Assembly (NCBI GenBank): GCA_947383875.1
Contig: CANDEX010000002.1
Coordinates: 3,173 to 67,172 of the forward strand
DNA: 64,000 bases
DNA from: an uncultured Azospirillum sp.
GTDB taxonomy: Bacteria > Pseudomonadota > Alphaproteobacteria > RF32 > CAG-239
Reading direction: 5' to 3'
The stretch's first letter is position 1, and every line of letters starts with the position of its first letter. Below are positions 52,390 through 60,517 of this stretch, piece after piece. The notes under the pieces are model-generated. The model searched no databases. It had not been told where the DNA came from and saw only the letters and a list, made by a program, of their open reading frames with translations. Made by a program: the position numbers and the translations under genes.

Positions 52390-53757
52390 ATGCGGGAATA
52401 TCTGGAACAATTAAAACTTTATATCAGAGACATCGGCAAATTAGCTCTGCCTATTACCACGGCTTTCGTGGCAATGGGGTTAATGGGTATCATTGATACG
52501 ATGATTGTCGGTAATTATGATACTGACCAATTAGCATATATCGGATTAGCCAATTCTATTTTTGTCGTGCTTTTTACTATTCCTATCGGTTTGCTACAAG
52601 GGGTTTTGATTAAATCATCACAAAAGTTCGGAGCCAGAAAATTTCAATCAACAGGCAAAATATATAATGAAGGCCGTAAGTATGCCCTTCTTCTCGGGGT
52701 TGTTTTCACACTGCTCGGGATTCAAGGAGAGACAATTCTCCGCCTGCTCGGTCAGGATGAAGACATGGTTCGGCACGGCGGTCGTGTTCTGCGGATTTTT
52801 GTACTTTCCATTCCGTTTATTTTAATGTATGTCAATGCCAATTTCTTTTTGCAGTCTATTCGCCGCCCCTATGTCGGAATGTATGGAATTATTGCAGCGA
52901 ATGTATTGAATATCGCTATTAATCCGTTACTGGTTTATGGTAAATTCGGACTGCCTGAAATGGGTGCTGCCGGTTCGGCAACATCTACACTTATTGTGCG
53001 GATATTCTTGGCTGTTTACATTTTGGCTTATATCCGTCGGATGAAGAAAAATCCTAAATTAAATCAACGTTTTGGTTTGAGCCGCAGTTATCGCACTTGG
53101 TGGAACGACAGTCAACGTACCAGAAAAATAGGATACGGCATTGCAATTATGACGATTGCGGCCAATGGCTCTTTTTCTATTGTCAGCACCTTTGCCGGCT
53201 GGATGGGACAACATACGATGGCTACGTTTGTTATTATGATTAACGTTAGTTCACTCCTGTTTATGATTTGTTTTTCAATCTCTCAAGCGACATCTATTGT
53301 CGCGGCAAATGCCTATGGACGTAAAGACAGAAAAGGTATTTTAATGGCAACCAATGCCGGTTATGTTATTTCACTCAGTACAATTATCACATTGATTACT
53401 CTACTGTATAATTATCCGGTTCAGGTCTTTGGTATTTTTACCAATGATCAAAGTGTTATCAAAGTTATTCAAAGTTTGCTGCCTATTCTGCTTGCCGATT
53501 TGTTTATTGATGCCCTGCCCCTTAATATTAACGGTGCGCTCAATGGCAGAGGTGATGTTAAAATTCCCACGATTAATCAGGTTATTGCTTTTTTAGGTGT
53601 ACGCGTTTCCGCCAGTTATTTCTTTGCTTTTACGTTAAATATGGGGTTAGAAGGACTGCCTATCGGTTTAGCTTGCGGCGGTTTATCATCCCTTATCCTT
53701 AACACTCTCCGTTTTGGCTACCTTGCCCGTCGAGACAGAAAAGAAGGTGTTCGCTAA
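52390..53757 (+). CDS. MATE-family efflux transporter
   Basis: A 455-residue exporter with 12 helices in two pseudo-repeats: 'LALPITTAFVAMGLMGIIDTMIVGNY' in the first and 'MTIAANGSFSIVSTFAGWMG' in the second. 'FGLPEMGAAGSATSTLIVR' is a common MATE signature. Probably a Na+- or H+-driven drug or metabolite exporter of the NorM type. AGGTG lies ahead of ATG. It follows hydE by 88 bases on the same strand, without obvious functional link. Confidence 0.9.
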   Translation: MREYLEQLKLYIRDIGKLALPITTAFVAMGLMGIIDTMIVGNYDTDQLAYIGLANSIFVVLFTIPIGLLQGVLIKSSQKFGARKFQSTGKIYNEGRKYALLLGVVFTLLGIQGETILRLLGQDEDMVRHGGRVLRIFVLSIPFILMYVNANFFLQSIRRPYVGMYGIIAANVLNIAINPLLVYGKFGLPEMGAAGSATSTLIVRIFLAVYILAYIRRMKKNPKLNQRFGLSRSYRTWWNDSQRTRKIGYGIAIMTIAANGSFSIVSTFAGWMGQHTMATFVIMINVSSLLFMICFSISQATSIVAANAYGRKDRKGILMATNAGYVISLSTIITLITLLYNYPVQVFGIFTNDQSVIKVIQSLLPILLADLFIDALPLNINGALNGRGDVKIPTINQVIAFLGVRVSASYFFAFTLNMGLEGLPIGLACGGLSSLILNTLRFGYLARRDRKEGVR

Positions 53758-53862
53758 TTTTTATCTCAAAACCAACGTTCCCGACTTATACAGGGAATGA
53801 TTTGCGGCAGTATTTTTCGCTGTTATTACATTTATAGAGAATAACATTAGAGAGGTATAAAG

Positions 53863-53893
53863 AATACCCCGAGAAACATTTCTCGGGGTATTG
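53863..53893 (-). terminator. Terminator of fprA
   Basis: Thirteen-base arms AATACCCCGAGAA and TTCTCGGGGTATT lie 7 bases past the fprA stop codon on the minus strand, followed by TTCTTTAT on that strand. Confidence 0.82.
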
Positions 53894-53899
53894 ATTAAC

Positions 53900-55081
53900 T
53901 TATTTTGCAATTAACTCTCTGACACGCTCTTTTAATTTTTCCAGCACATCTGATTTGGGAGTATATTTTTCTTCAAAAGGTTCAACCGTTGTCCAGCCCA
54001 GATCTTCATATACTTCCTGAATCTTTTTAACGACGCCTGCTTTCCAGCCGTATGAGCCAAAACACATTGCGGTTTTGTTTTTCGGAGCCAAGCCATGCAT
54101 ATAAGTTACAAAACCGGCGACTCTCGGAAATAGTTGATTATTCAGTGTCGGGTTACCGATAACTACATATTTGGCATCCAGAAAATCAACCATAACTTCA
54201 GAAACATTTTTAACGGCTAAACAGTGTTTGCTAACCGGTATGCCCGCATCCTGAAAAACACTCATTGCTGCTTCAGCCATAGCGGCAGTCGCCCCCCACA
54301 TTGTATCATAGACGATAACGGCTTTACCTTCATTTTGGCCGCTTGCCCATTTGCAATAAGCGTTCAAAATGGCACTGACTTCATCTTTGCCAGACCAGAT
54401 ACAACCGTGAGACGGTGCAATCATTTCAATATCCAGCCCCAAACTATCAGCCGTATTCAGAGCTTTTTCCGCCTGCATTCCGTAAGGGAATAAAATATTG
54501 GCATAATAGCTTTTAGCTTCCTGCATAACACAATCAAACGGTGCTTCTTTAACAAACAGAGCATCAGTCGCATAGTGTTGGCCAAAACCATCATTAGAGA
54601 GAAGCAATTTATCTTCAGCCACATAAGTCATCATCGAATCCGGCCAGTGCAACATCGGGGTCGTCATAAAAGACAATGTGCGTTTACCGATGTTTAAGCT
54701 GTCACCGGTTTTAATTATTTGATAATTCCATCCTGTCGTATCAAAATGAGCTTCCAGGGCCATTTTTCCGGCGGCATTCGTTACAATAACAGCCTGAGGC
54801 GCGCGTTTCATAATTTCGGGAATATTGCCGGAGTGGTCCATTTCAACGTGATTGACCACAATATAATCAATTTTACTAAAATCTGTCAGGCTTTGAATGC
54901 GGGCAATGTTTTCATGTGATAAATAATGTTTGACACCATCAACTAACGTAATTTTTTCATCCATAATCAGATATGAATTATAAGTTGACCCGTTAGGTGT
55001 GCTATAACCATGGAATTCTTTCAGGTTCCAATCCTTAACACCTACCCAGTAAATATCTTTTTTTATTTCGACAGCATTCAT
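53900..55081 (-). CDS. Flavodiiron protein (A-type flavoprotein, O2/NO reductase)
   Basis: A 393-residue cytoplasmic enzyme that reduces O2 to water or NO to N2O. The N-terminal beta-lactamase-like domain carries diiron ligands in 'NHVEMDHSGNIPE' (about residues 77-89) and later 'PSHGCIW'. The C-terminal flavodoxin domain starts 'KAVIVYDTMWGATAAMAEA' (about residues 254-272). There is no rubredoxin tail, so electrons must come from a separate carrier. Divergent from perR-rbr over a shared promoter region, consistent with oxidative-stress control. AAAGGAG lies ahead of ATG. Confidence 0.93.
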   Translation of the reverse strand: MNAVEIKKDIYWVGVKDWNLKEFHGYSTPNGSTYNSYLIMDEKITLVDGVKHYLSHENIARIQSLTDFSKIDYIVVNHVEMDHSGNIPEIMKRAPQAVIVTNAAGKMALEAHFDTTGWNYQIIKTGDSLNIGKRTLSFMTTPMLHWPDSMMTYVAEDKLLLSNDGFGQHYATDALFVKEAPFDCVMQEAKSYYANILFPYGMQAEKALNTADSLGLDIEMIAPSHGCIWSGKDEVSAILNAYCKWASGQNEGKAVIVYDTMWGATAAMAEAAMSVFQDAGIPVSKHCLAVKNVSEVMVDFLDAKYVVIGNPTLNNQLFPRVAGFVTYMHGLAPKNKTAMCFGSYGWKAGVVKKIQEVYEDLGWTTVEPFEEKYTPKSDVLEKLKERVRELIAK

Positions 55082-55123
55082 TTTTATCTCCTTTAGATTT
55101 AAAGTTACTGATAATTTGTTTTA

Positions 55124-55152
55124 TAAATAGTTCTTAAAACCTCTATTGACAA
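55124..55152 (-). promoter_or_regulatory. Sigma-70-type promoter of the flavodiiron gene
   Basis: On the minus strand TTGTCA (55152-55147) and TATTTA (55129-55124) are spaced by 17 bases. The -35 box overlaps the -35 box of the divergent perR promoter, so the two promoters compete or are co-controlled. Confidence 0.5.
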
Positions 55153-55173
55153 TCATAAAATATCAGCTATAAA
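55146..55173 (+). promoter_or_regulatory. Sigma-70-type promoter of perR-rbr
   Basis: A perfect TTGACA (55146-55151) and TATAAA (55168-55173) are spaced by 16 bases, about 38 bases ahead of the perR start. Confidence 0.65.
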
Positions 55174-55180
55174 CAAAAAC

Positions 55181-55193
55181 AATAATCATTATT
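55181..55193. promoter_or_regulatory. Fur/PerR-type operator palindrome
   Basis: AATAATCATTATT is a perfect 6-1-6 inverted repeat resembling the PerR/Fur box core. It covers the expected transcription start of perR and lies upstream of the divergent flavodiiron promoter, suggesting autoregulation and shared control. Confidence 0.6.
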
Positions 55194-55210
55194 AGTTTTA
55201 ATAAAATAAG

Positions 55211-55591
55211 ATGAAATATTCCAAGCAACGTGAACATATCTTAAATGTTTTAAGAGAGAATGCCATTCATCCGACCGCTGATGAAGTTTGCGCCCTTGCC
55301 CGCAAGGATATGCCGGCACTTAGTTTGGCTACAGTTTATCGTAATCTTAATCTGTTGGCAGAAAATGGGGTTATTCGCAGAATTGACGGCTTAGACGGTT
55401 CAGTCCGTTTTGATCACAATCTGTGTAAGCATTATCATTTTATTTGCACTAAATGCAATAAAGTTTATGATGTCCCTCAAGACATCGCTCCTGATTTGGC
55501 AGATAAAGTTCTAAACCAAACGGGATTATTGGTGGAAAGTGCGGATATTTCCCTTAAGGGAATTTGTCCGAACTGTCAGAAACATAACTAA
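55211..55591 (+). CDS. perR: Fur-family transcriptional repressor, PerR-like
   Basis: A 126-residue metal-sensing repressor. The winged helix contains '[36 protein letters not shown]' in two pieces (about residues 20-55). The regulatory site has '[17 protein letters not shown]' and the structural zinc pairs 'CTKC' and 'CPNC'. Small size, pairing with rubrerythrin and the divergent flavodiiron gene favour a peroxide sensor over an iron-uptake Fur. The gene symbol rests on this context. No membrane or extra domain. Confidence 0.85.
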   Translation: MKYSKQREHILNVLRENAIHPTADEVCALARKDMPALSLATVYRNLNLLAENGVIRRIDGLDGSVRFDHNLCKHYHFICTKCNKVYDVPQDIAPDLADKVLNQTGLLVESADISLKGICPNCQKHN

Positions 55592-55617
55592 CTTTTTCAT
55601 TAAAGGAGACTATGACT

Positions 55618-56157
55618 ATGGAACTTAAAGGTTCAAAAACAGAACAAAATCTGAAAGACGCCTTTGCCGGCGAATCTCAAGCCCGCAATAAATATACTTA
55701 TTATGCTTCCCAAGCAAAAAAAGAAGGTTATAACTATATTGCCGCCAAATTTGAGGAAACTGCAAATAACGAAAAAGAGCATGCCAAATTATGGTTCAAG
55801 TTGTTGCATGACGGTCAGGTTCCCGATACCATTACCAATCTGAAAGATGCTGCTGCCGGTGAAAACTTCGAATGGACAGATATGTATGATCGGATGGCCA
55901 AGGAAGCCAGAGAAGAAGGTTTTACCAAAATCGCTTTCTTGTTTGAACAGGTTGGAAAAATTGAAAAAGGTCATGAAGAAAGATACAATGCATTGCTGAA
56001 TTCTTTAGTCGAAGGCAAAATTTTTGAACGTCCGACCAAAGTTGTTTGGGAATGCGCTAACTGCGGTCATCGTATCGAAAACCCGAAAGCTCCGGAAAAA
56101 TGCCCGGTTTGTGATCATCCGCAGGCTTATTTCTTTGAACTCAAAGAACAATTTTAG
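55618..56157 (+). CDS. Rubrerythrin
   Basis: A 179-residue peroxidase of anaerobes that reduces hydrogen peroxide. The ferritin-like diiron domain has '[15 protein letters not shown]', '[11 protein letters not shown]', '[25 protein letters not shown]' in pieces, giving the usual Glu/His ligands. The rubredoxin-like C-terminus has 'CANCGH' and 'CPVCDHP' for one iron. ATG 55618 is preferred to 55612 because AAGGAG is then 9 rather than 3 bases away. It lies 26 bases after perR and probably shares its transcript. Confidence 0.95.
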   Translation: MELKGSKTEQNLKDAFAGESQARNKYTYYASQAKKEGYNYIAAKFEETANNEKEHAKLWFKLLHDGQVPDTITNLKDAAAGENFEWTDMYDRMAKEAREEGFTKIAFLFEQVGKIEKGHEERYNALLNSLVEGKIFERPTKVVWECANCGHRIENPKAPEKCPVCDHPQAYFFELKEQF

Positions 56158-56176
56158 TGGAAATATCACCCAAAGA

Positions 56177-56211
56177 AAACCGTTCAGATGTTGAGTCTGA
56201 ACGGTTTCTTT
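56177..56211 (+). terminator. Terminator of perR-rbr
   Basis: Twelve-base arms AAACCGTTCAGA and TCTGAACGGTTT enclose a 7-base loop, followed by CTTTAT. Confidence 0.82.
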
Positions 56212-56216
56212 ATACT

Positions 56217-56244
56217 AAAAAAGCTCCGCAATTGCGGAGCTTTT
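56217..56244 (-). terminator. Terminator of the cold-shock gene
   Basis: AAAAGCTCCGC and GCGGAGCTTTT arms around AATT, with a T run on the minus strand, lie 18 bases past the cold-shock protein stop codon. Confidence 0.88.
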
Positions 56245-56261
56245 CTGGTAAAATGGTCTGA

Positions 56262-56468
56262 TTACTCGGAAACTTTTAATTCACCGGCAACAGTTTTGCC
56301 TCTTTCATTCATCAATTCGTAGCTGATTTTAGCGCCTTCGTTGAGGGTTCTCATTCCGGCTTTCTGAACTGCAGAGATATGCACGAAGATATCTTGTCCG
56401 CCTTCATCCGGAGTGATGAAACCATAACCTTTTTTGTTGTTAAACCATTTTACTGTTCCTGTTGCCAT
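56262..56468 (-). CDS. Cold-shock domain protein, CspA family
   Basis: A 68-residue single-stranded nucleic acid-binding protein. It contains 'GTVKWFNNKKGYGFITPDEG' with the RNP1 core KGYGFI and the RNP2 segment 'DIFVHISAV'. The leader upstream is about 150 bases long to the next gene and could carry temperature-responsive structure, though none is obvious. AAGGAT precedes the ATG. Acts as an RNA chaperone in the cytoplasm. Confidence 0.95.
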   Translation of the reverse strand: MATGTVKWFNNKKGYGFITPDEGGQDIFVHISAVQKAGMRTLNEGAKISYELMNERGKTVAGELKVSE

Positions 56469-56598
56469 TATCTTAATCCTTTTTACAAACAGGTTAATAC
56501 ATTCATTACAACATATAATTGCCGTAACGAGTTTATCCTAATCTAACCATTTTAATATGCAAGCGAATTCTGCATCCAAAACCAAATATTTACTCACC

Positions 56599-56626
56599 TT
56601 GTAATTCACCAATTCGTTATTATAAT
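56599..56626 (+). promoter_or_regulatory. Sigma-70-type promoter of the His-rich secreted protein gene
   Basis: TTGTAA (56599-56604) and a perfect TATAAT (56621-56626) are spaced by 16 bases, about 40 bases before the start codon. Confidence 0.55.
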
Positions 56627-56667
56627 TTTCTTGTCTTGTATCGCTTAAGCAAAGAAAGGAAAAGAAT

Positions 56668-57198
56668 ATGAAAAAATTACTTTATACTGCAGCTTTCGCG
56701 CTGCCACTGGCTATTGCTGCCGGCAATTCCGATGCTTTTTGGCACCGTGACGTTCAAAATGATGCAACAGCTCCGGCTGCCGCCGAACAAAACATGGATA
56801 AAGCAGCTCAAAAAATGAGCAAGAAAGAATTGAAAAAAGAAATGAAGCATGAAAAACATCATGGTAAGCATGAAAAAGACTATAGCAAACATGATGAAAA
56901 AGCCATGAAAAAAATGATGAAACATAATCCGGAGCGTTGGTTAGCTGAGGAAACAGCTGAAATCAATGAAGATTATAACAAAGCCGTTTACAAAATCGGT
57001 CAAACCAATTTGCCGGAAGATGCTAAAGATTTGCTTCTCTCTCAGGCTAAAGCCAATAAAGAACTGGCTCTGAAACAAGCAAAAGAAAAAAGTGAGCAGA
57101 TGACTGAAAATATGGAAGCGAGGGAAAAATTTCGCGACCAGTTTCAACAAGAAAAAAGAAACCGCAAAGCCATCCGCGAAGTTGAGGACATTTTATAA
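56668..57198 (+). CDS. Secreted His/Lys/Met-rich helical protein
   Basis: A 176-residue protein with a signal peptide (MKKLLYTAAFALPLAIAAG, cleavage near residue 25). A stretch at about residues 50-95 is very rich in Lys, His and Met ('MKHEKHHGKHEKDYSKHDEK'), which could bind metal ions. The rest is charged amphipathic helix ('DLLLSQAKANKELALKQAKE'), reminiscent of Spy/CpxP-type periplasmic chaperones but without their LTxxQ motif. Good AAAGGA site. Function unknown; metal binding or envelope stress are guesses. Confidence 0.65.
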   Translation: MKKLLYTAAFALPLAIAAGNSDAFWHRDVQNDATAPAAAEQNMDKAAQKMSKKELKKEMKHEKHHGKHEKDYSKHDEKAMKKMMKHNPERWLAEETAEINEDYNKAVYKIGQTNLPEDAKDLLLSQAKANKELALKQAKEKSEQMTENMEAREKFRDQFQQEKRNRKAIREVEDIL

Positions 57199-57255
57199 AA
57201 AACCATCTCAAGCCAACAATTATCGTTTGCTGGCTTAATACCTCTTGTCCCGTCT

Positions 57256-57288
57256 AAAAAAGTCTGGTAACATCTACCAGACTTTTTT
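57256..57288 (+). terminator. Terminator after the His-rich protein gene
   Basis: Fourteen-base perfect arms (57256-57269 and 57275-57288) enclose a 5-base loop ACATC and end in a T run. It lies 12 bases before the next start codon. Confidence 0.88.
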
Positions 57289-57299
57289 GTGAGGTTAAA

Positions 57300-57908
57300 A
57301 TGGTTGAACACATGGAAATTGATAAAACGCATTTATTAAAAATTTTGCGGGAAAGTGAAGAACCCGAATTTTATAAGTGTGTCTTTACCTCTCCTACTCT
57401 ACGCTCAATGCCCTTTGAAAACGCTGTGTTTGACGACTGCAAAATGTCAAACATTGATTTTGCTTATTCTGATTTTAACAGTGCTGTTTTTAGAAACTGC
57501 GATCTCAATAACTGCAGCTTTAACGGCTGTAAAATTTTTGATGCCAAATTTGATAATTGCAAACTCTCCGGCAGTGATTTTTCAGACACCAGCAATCTTA
57601 ATTGTGAATTTAAACATTGCCAGTTATCTTATTGTTTTATGCCTGCTTTTAATTTTAAGAAATCGACACTGATTGAATTAAATTTTAACGGGGCAGAGCT
57701 CAATGATTGTGATTTTAGAGATACGGTTTGGGAAAACTGCAGCATGAGAGAAGCGGTCATCCGCCAATGCCGTTTCAAAGGCGCAGATTTACGAGGCTGC
57801 GACCTTGGCGGACTGACTTTTTCCGAAGCTGCCAATCTTAAAGGTTCATATATTTCCAAATCACAAGCCAGTGATATTCTCGGCGCGTTGGCCATCACTG
57901 TTCTTTAA
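57300..57908 (+). CDS. Pentapeptide-repeat protein
   Basis: A 202-residue protein built from five-residue repeats with centre Phe/Leu/Met and small residues before it ('CKMSNIDFAYSDFNSAVFRN', 'CDLNNCSFNGCKIFDAKFDN', 'CKLSGSDFSD', 'FKGADLRGCDLGGLTF'). About 25 repeats from residue 35 to 185 should fold as a square beta-helix. Unusually many repeats carry Cys (for example 'NC', 'DC'). Some relatives mimic DNA and protect gyrase (Qnr, MfpA), but no evidence for that here. GAGG lies 6 bases before ATG. Confidence 0.83.
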   Translation: MVEHMEIDKTHLLKILRESEEPEFYKCVFTSPTLRSMPFENAVFDDCKMSNIDFAYSDFNSAVFRNCDLNNCSFNGCKIFDAKFDNCKLSGSDFSDTSNLNCEFKHCQLSYCFMPAFNFKKSTLIELNFNGAELNDCDFRDTVWENCSMREAVIRQCRFKGADLRGCDLGGLTFSEAANLKGSYISKSQASDILGALAITVL

Positions 57909-57931
57909 CATAAGTTTTTTAGAATAAGTTC

Positions 57932-57960
57932 TTGGCAAATCAGAAAAAAATGATTATAGT
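57932..57960 (+). promoter_or_regulatory. Sigma-70-type promoter of proS
   Basis: TTGGCA (57932-57937) and TATAGT (57955-57960) are spaced by 17 bases. The leader that follows is GC-richer than its surroundings (57961-57998) and may fold, but no known riboswitch is recognisable. Confidence 0.5.
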
Positions 57961-58028
57961 GGCTGGCGTGCTTTCCGCATTGGGGCGGCGAGCCTTTAAT
58001 TATGTCATATTAAAAAAGGAATAAACTT

Positions 58029-59546
58029 ATGGGACTAAAAAACACAAGAGCCGGAAATTATCCGGAGTGGTATCAAAACGTTGTCAGTGAAGCCGACATG
58101 GCCGAGAACTCATCTTCTCCGGGCTGTATGGTCATCAAACCGTGGGGATACGGCATTTGGGAACGCATTCGCGACGTTTTTGATGAAAAAATCAAAGAAA
58201 CCGAACATGAAAATTGCTATTTCCCGATGTTTATTCCGTTATCTTTCTTTCAGAAAGAAGCCGAACACGTTGATGGTTTTGCCAAGGAAATGGCTGTGGT
58301 TACCCACTCCCGCCTCTCAATGAAGGACGGAAAATTAACGCCGGATTCAAAACTGGAAGAACCGTTAATCGTTCGTCCGACCTCTGAAGCGATTATTGCC
58401 GACTCTTTCTCCAAGTGGGTTAAGTCTTATCGCGACTTGCCGGTTCTGGTTAATCAATGGGCCAATGTCGTCCGTTGGGAAATGCGCCCTCGCCTGTTTT
58501 TGAGAACTCGTGAATTTCTCTGGCAGGAAGGACATACAGCGCATTCTAACGCAGCAGAAGCAGAAGAAGAAACCAAGAGAATGCTGGAAGCTTATCAGGA
58601 TCTGTGCGAAAACACATTGGCAATGCCGGTTTTGGTGGGGCGCAAACCTGAGCATGAAAAATTCCCGGGTGCGGTTGACACTTACTGTGTTGAAGCAATG
58701 ATGCAGGATGGTAAAGCTTTGCAGGCAGGAACCTCTCACTTTCTGGGACAAAACTTTGCAAAGTCAGCCAATATCTCATTCATTAACAATCAAGGCCAGT
58801 CTGAATATGCTTATACGACTTCCTGGGGGGTTTCCACCCGCTTAATCGGAGGTGTCATTATGACGCACGCAGATGACGACGGCATGGTCGTTCCGCCGAA
58901 AATTGCCCCTTATCAAGTGGTTATTGTTCCTGTCATCAAAAAGCAGGAAGACAGCGATGCCGTTATGAATTACATCAACAAACTGGCTGCAGATTTGAAA
59001 AAACAAGCACCGTTTGCCGAAAAAATCCGCATCAAAATTGATCGTCGGGACAAGGCTTCTGTTGACAAATTTTGGGAATGGACACGCAAAGGTGCTCCCG
59101 TTATTTGCGAAATCGGGATGCGTGATGTTGACGGTGGCAAAGTTATGGTTAAAGAAAGAACAAAACTCGGTTCTCCCGAAGGTAAACAAATTGTCGGTTT
59201 TGATGAATTTGTTTCGACCATTGCCTCTCGTTTGGAAAATATGCAGAAAGATATTTTCACTAAAGCTAAAAATCGTTTGGAACAAAATATTCGTACAGAT
59301 ATTACCTCTCCTGACGTGTTCAAAAAATATTTTTCAGAATCAAATGTTTGGATTGAAGACGATAAGGCCGGGAAAGTGGCTTTCGTTCGCGGTAAATGGT
59401 GCGGAGATCCGGAATCTGAAGCTATTTTGAAAGATATGAAAATTACCATTCGTTGCATACCGTTTGATCAATCCGGAACAGAGGGTGTTTGTTTACTGAC
59501 CGGAAAACCGGCAACAATGGACGTTATTTACGCTCGTTCTTATTAG
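58029..59546 (+). CDS. proS: Prolyl-tRNA synthetase, type 3 (archaeal/eukaryal-like)
   Basis: Charges tRNA-Pro. The 505-residue class II synthetase has motif 1 region 'GCMVIKPWGYGIWERI', motif 2 'RWEMRPRLFLRTREFLWQEG' (about residues 148-167) and motif 3 'LIGGVIMTHADDDGM'. It lacks the large editing insertion between motifs 2 and 3 and has the archaeal/eukaryal-type C-terminal zinc-binding-like extension ending in Tyr ('YARSY'). Alphaproteobacteria usually have the short type 2 enzyme, so this type 3 form suggests replacement by transfer. AAAGGA lies ahead of ATG. It is followed 10 bases later by an EF-hand gene. Confidence 0.93.
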   Translation: MGLKNTRAGNYPEWYQNVVSEADMAENSSSPGCMVIKPWGYGIWERIRDVFDEKIKETEHENCYFPMFIPLSFFQKEAEHVDGFAKEMAVVTHSRLSMKDGKLTPDSKLEEPLIVRPTSEAIIADSFSKWVKSYRDLPVLVNQWANVVRWEMRPRLFLRTREFLWQEGHTAHSNAAEAEEETKRMLEAYQDLCENTLAMPVLVGRKPEHEKFPGAVDTYCVEAMMQDGKALQAGTSHFLGQNFAKSANISFINNQGQSEYAYTTSWGVSTRLIGGVIMTHADDDGMVVPPKIAPYQVVIVPVIKKQEDSDAVMNYINKLAADLKKQAPFAEKIRIKIDRRDKASVDKFWEWTRKGAPVICEIGMRDVDGGKVMVKERTKLGSPEGKQIVGFDEFVSTIASRLENMQKDIFTKAKNRLEQNIRTDITSPDVFKKYFSESNVWIEDDKAGKVAFVRGKWCGDPESEAILKDMKITIRCIPFDQSGTEGVCLLTGKPATMDVIYARSY

Positions 59547-59556
59547 GAGAATATAT

Positions 59557-59865
59557 ATGAAAAAAATTATTTTAGTTCTAACCATGATTTTAGCTGCCGG
59601 TCCGGTTATGGCTCAAAATGCCGATCCGTCTTTGCTTATTCGTGAACAGTTTTCTCAAATAGATGCTAATGGAGATGGCGAGATTTCACAGGCTGAATTT
59701 CTGGCTTATAAGCAGGAAGAAACTAAGAAAATAACAGCTAAGATTTTTGAAAAGCTGGATACGGATAAAAGTGGCGGCATTTCGGAAGCTGAATATGCTC
59801 AAACTGTCAATACCATACTCAGCCAATTGAAAAGACTTTCGGCCGGATTAGCGCAGGAAAGATAA
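59557..59865 (+). CDS. Secreted EF-hand calcium-binding protein
   Basis: A 102-residue protein with a signal peptide (cleavage near 'PVMAQ', about residue 20) and two EF-hand loops: 'DANGDGEISQAEF' (about residues 38-50) and 'DTDKSGGISEAEY' (about 69-81), each with the expected acidic ligands at positions 1, 3, 5 and 12. Probably binds calcium in the periplasm. AGGAG precedes the ATG. Its closeness to proS suggests read-through rather than shared function. Confidence 0.85.
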   Translation: MKKIILVLTMILAAGPVMAQNADPSLLIREQFSQIDANGDGEISQAEFLAYKQEETKKITAKIFEKLDTDKSGGISEAEYAQTVNTILSQLKRLSAGLAQER

Positions 59866-59872
59866 AACCAAT

Positions 59873-59901
59873 AAAAAACCGGGCTTAACGCCCGGTTTTT
59901 T
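59873..59901. terminator. Bidirectional terminator overlapping a convergent gene end
   Basis: Twelve-base arms AAAAAACCGGGC and GCCCGGTTTTTT enclose TTAAC, with A and T runs on both sides. The minus-strand lipoprotein stop codon (59885-59887) lies in the loop, so its last codons form one arm. Confidence 0.9.
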
Positions 59902-60517
59902 CAACAACAACAGCTTCATTTGGATTGAGCGTATAGGTTTGATAGCGAATATAGTCCCCTGTTCGGAATCTTTCACCATGGGAACGATAATCTTTGATAT
60001 AAATCAAATCTCCGTTTTCCAGCTCCAAAAACTGAGTGTCAAATTGTGTTATTACAGGAAGCCCCACAATCAGAAATGTTGTAAATCGGCAACGCATTGT
60101 AAAATTGTCAACGATTTTACCATATTTATTTCCGCTTAAAATCAGTCCGCGACTTTGCTCTGATGGGGTTGGTTCAGAACTCCTCCCCTTGCTGTCCATA
60201 GTGATTTGATAAATTTCATCCGGACAAGCTTTGTAAGTTTGATATTCCTTAACCGTCAAACCGTTTCCGACTGTACCGTTAATACGAATATTCTGGGCAT
60301 ATTTGTGAACGCCGCCGCTAAACGTAAATACCGTACATCTAAACGGAATAAAGGTGTCTGAAACAAAAATTACATTAGGGTAAACCTTTTCAATTTTGGT
60401 TTTGCCATGCGTGTTAAGCAAAAGCGTTTCAGCCCAGTTGTCTTCCTTTTCTTCTGAACACGATGTGCAAAGCCCGGTCAGGCAAAGCACCAATAACTTA
60501 ATAATAAAATCTTTCAT
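59885..60517 (-). CDS. Lipoprotein of unknown function
   Basis: A 210-residue protein with a lipoprotein signal ('LVLCLTGLCTSC', Cys about residue 20) followed by the acidic 'SEEKEDNW', similar to surface-export signals described in Bacteroidota. The rest is beta-rich ('KVYPNVIFVSDTFIPFRCTV', 'MRCRFTTFLIVGLPVITQF', 'DYIRYQTYTLNPNEAVVVEK'). I do not recognise a domain. It is monocistronic and its 3' end is embedded in the terminator hairpin at 59873-59901. Confidence 0.7.
   Translation of the reverse strand: MKDFIIKLLVLCLTGLCTSCSEEKEDNWAETLLLNTHGKTKIEKVYPNVIFVSDTFIPFRCTVFTFSGGVHKYAQNIRINGTVGNGLTVKEYQTYKACPDEIYQITMDSKGRSSEPTPSEQSRGLILSGNKYGKIVDNFTMRCRFTTFLIVGLPVITQFDTQFLELENGDLIYIKDYRSHGERFRTGDYIRYQTYTLNPNEAVVVEKTGR

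Noticed and set aside
57961..58020. Riboswitch in the proS leader
   Set aside because: The leader is somewhat GC-rich and may fold, but no known riboswitch or T-box core could be recognised.
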